From the NCBI RefSeq assembly GCF_000247815.1, contig NC_021671.1:26498513-26562512 (forward strand): a DNA stretch of 64,000 bases. The letters run 5' to 3'. This document shows, in pieces, positions 61,393 to 64,000 of this stretch (position 1 is the stretch's first letter; each line of letters opens with the position of its first letter). A program made the translations under genes and the position numbers. This DNA is from Ficedula albicollis (Eukaryota; Chordata; Aves; Passeriformes; Muscicapidae). A model generated the notes under the pieces. The model saw only the letters and a list, made by a program, of their open reading frames with translations, ran no database searches and was not told the DNA's origin.

Positions 61393-64000
61393 GGTTGATG
61401 GAGATGAGATAAAATTGTTGTATGTATTTAAAAGTTTTAATTTTTTTCCCTTTTGCTTCAGGCTGCTTATGAGTTTTCTTCAAAACAATATTTCTGCTTA
61501 GTCCCCGTATATGTATCTTGTATTTAGAGTTCAGCATCATTTTAAATGCCTTTCTCAAAAAGTCTTTTCCACTTCTTGCTACCAGTGCCTCACGTTTCCT
61601 GTGTGTTTAAACAGATCATGGTACCTAATGAGGTACCAGGTGGAACATGGATCCATTGGTAGGCTTGCATTTTCCAAAGCCTTTAAAGGCAATGCTGTCT
61701 GCACATCTCATTCGCTTCTAGAATAAGTTTCAATATTATTAACTAAATATTCAGATTATTTGCAACATTCCTGCTGTCAGTGTATTTATACCTCCCTGCC
61801 TGGGTAGAAAGCTGAGGCTCAATTGTGCTGTGATCAACAAATTCATTCTTATTTTGGGAGCTCAACTGGCTGTCATGGAGGGACAGTTTCCATCTCATCT
61901 GAGCACATCCTGTGCAAGTGAGATAACTCAATCATGAACATATGTTACAGGAAGTGCAGTTGTAGCGCATTGGGGTTTTTAAATTTATTTTTAGACTTAT
62001 GGCTAGAGGGCTGTGTCAAAGTTCATGGTCTAAAAGTGAATATTTTGTGGCAGTCATTTTTAGGTCTCTTAACTTGAAACAGGATTCCTCTTGGATTGAA
62101 TGGTGATCAAAAATATATATAGCTGTAATTTACAATGAACAATTAAATGCCCTTGTGGAAGCTCAATTTGCTTATGTGAGATTCTCATGTTTACAAACCT
62201 AGTAAAAGAACAATATTTGACACAAAAAGTGGAAATCTTTCAAAATTTGTTTGCTTAGTATTTATTTTTGTTTTGGAAAAGGAAGCTAAATTATAGCCAG
62301 CTTTGTAGTCCGGCAGGAATGTACCTTTGTTTATCTTTCCCATTTCATTAGGTTATTTGGCTGTAAATTAAATGTAAAAATATGTGTATTTCAGATAATT
62401 TCAACCATTTAATAAATACATTGATGTGCTTTGCACATTAAAAGGTACAAACCAAGTCTTAAATAAAAGTGTATTGAGCTCAAATTTTGATCTCATTATT
62501 TTGTGGAACAGTATCTGCACCTCAAACAGTCCTGCTGTGTCTCTTTGAGGAGTAAAGCCCATCTCCATGTGAATAAGACTACTCCAGCTTTGTCACACAA
62601 TATTTAATTATGTTTCATGACTACTACAGAGTATCTGCTCTTAGAGTTGTTAAGGCAAAGATCTCAGTGTGTTTGTCATGGACTGAATAAAAAATATGGG
62701 ATCACTTTGTGGCTGCTATTGTTTAAATCAAATACATTACAGTCTGGTTTTTGTAATGTTTAAATAAGTATATATGGTATTGAACTACTTGATTCATAAT
62801 TCTCTCCAGTTGGAGTCTTCAAAGGCTTACTCTTTTCCTCTGAATCAATTTGGATACTAGCTGGAAGAGATAAACACCTCAAGTAGTTGCAGAATTCATC
62901 ACTTTATTACTTTCACTTCTTATTTTTCACACATGCGTGACCTTTAGCTATGGTTCAAACACAATGTTGCATTTTTTAATTCAAAATTTGTTACAACTTC
63001 TGCAGAAAGACCAACCTTTGTTTACATCATTATTCAAAATCCAGAGAAATTCAGAACAACTTTCCCAGAACATGAATTACTTCTTCATGCATTAAAGACA
63101 ATAGGAGAGAGTAAAGATGGAAAATCTCTATACAAGTCCTGTCAGGGTTCTCTCCATTGCCTTTTAATTTGGCAAAAATGAAACTTGGTATTCAACATAA
63201 TGAACTATGAAGCTTGGGAGGTGTACAGTCTTCCTGTATCCATGTTTCTCTCATTCTTGTGCAGTTCTTCTACAGTTCAGGATAATCCAGTTGTTTGGTG
63301 ATGTGTGAGCAGTCTTCTGTAGCAACAGAGAAGCATCCCTCTTGGATCCCTCCTCACTGGCACTGGCAAACAGTCCAGTTCCTCTTTTCAGGCAACAGCA
63401 GCAGTGAATGGTGTCTCTAACTTCTCATTTGCCATTTCAGAACCGTATGAATGGCAGGAAACAGCAATGCTTGCCTTTTCCTTTGAAATATTTCAGATAT
63501 GTATGAAAGTTTTGTTTAAAATACTATTTTTATATTTGAGCAAAAATAGTACAGTTGCACAGGCGTGACAGTAGCCACTGGCATTTTTCTCCCTGCTGGT
63601 TTAGAAAACAACTCCAAACTTGGAGTCAGCTTCTGAGCAGCTTTCTTGTCAAGAACAAAATGTTGAACCTGCACATGGGACCCTATTTGTGAAAGACTTG
63701 CTTTTTGGTGCCTCAGCCTCATCTGTGCCGTATCAGCTAAGTTGTCTCAGCTTGAAATCAAAGGTGGAATAAAGCTGGTGAAAGTTTGTCTGCTCATTCC
63801 CTACAGGTTTATATAATCAACTCCTTAGCCAGGGAAACTGCACCCAAAAAAATTACTTTTTAAATATTATTCAGCTACAAGTTTTATAGGTTGATTTATT
63901 CTCATCCACACAAGTTTCCACAGTTGAAATTTCTCTGCTGAAGTAACATCTTTTGAATAAACAATATTATGAGATTTTATACTTCATGAGTAGGAGAGCA
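61393..64000. other. Intergenic sequence, no gene recognised
   Basis: AT-rich sequence to the window edge. No exon, repeat family or RNA gene could be supported. Confidence 0.6.

Overview
The window looks like avian nuclear DNA. It is mostly AT-rich non-coding sequence. It carries CR1-type LINE 3' ends and a solo LTR that closely resembles the bird ERVL LTR, and its one recognisable gene is a vertebrate ankyrin-repeat gene with short exons and long introns. The species cannot be read from the sequence.

The one gene I can support is ANKRD10 on the minus strand. Its first four coding exons are at 33179-33379, 25311-25463, 16973-17064 and about 2529-2764. All have consensus GT/AG borders and join in frame. 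The joined product has 227 complete codons: an N-terminal segment, about four ankyrin repeats and the start of a basic, nuclear-localisation-like region. The remaining C-terminal exons are not in the window and should lie to its left. Intron 4 (partial, 1-2528), intron 3 (2765-16972), intron 2 (17065-25310) and intron 1 (25464-33178) fill the left half.

From about 31.4 to 35.06 kb there is a CpG-island promoter around exon 1. It is crowded with low-complexity DNA: three pure poly-C runs (1306, 258 and 144 nt), a 55-bp minisatellite of ten units, a CT tract, GC boxes, and TG and TGTGTC repeats. From 35.1 to 64 kb the window is intergenic sequence upstream of ANKRD10. It holds several CR1 fragments, MIR/CORE-SINE-like relics, a perfect (CTAT)n array of about 450 bp, and a 944-nt poly-C run. 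I found no coding exon there. From recalled mammalian gene order, this flank would lead towards ARHGEF7.

Points for a second look: the pure poly-C blocks, which are probably assembly or gap artefacts; an apparently perfect 792-bp tandem duplication in intron 1; a possible intronic-polyadenylation isoform after exon 4; two competing splice donors at exon 4; and a YY1-like element just inside intron 1. I saw no sign of a new multi-gene system.
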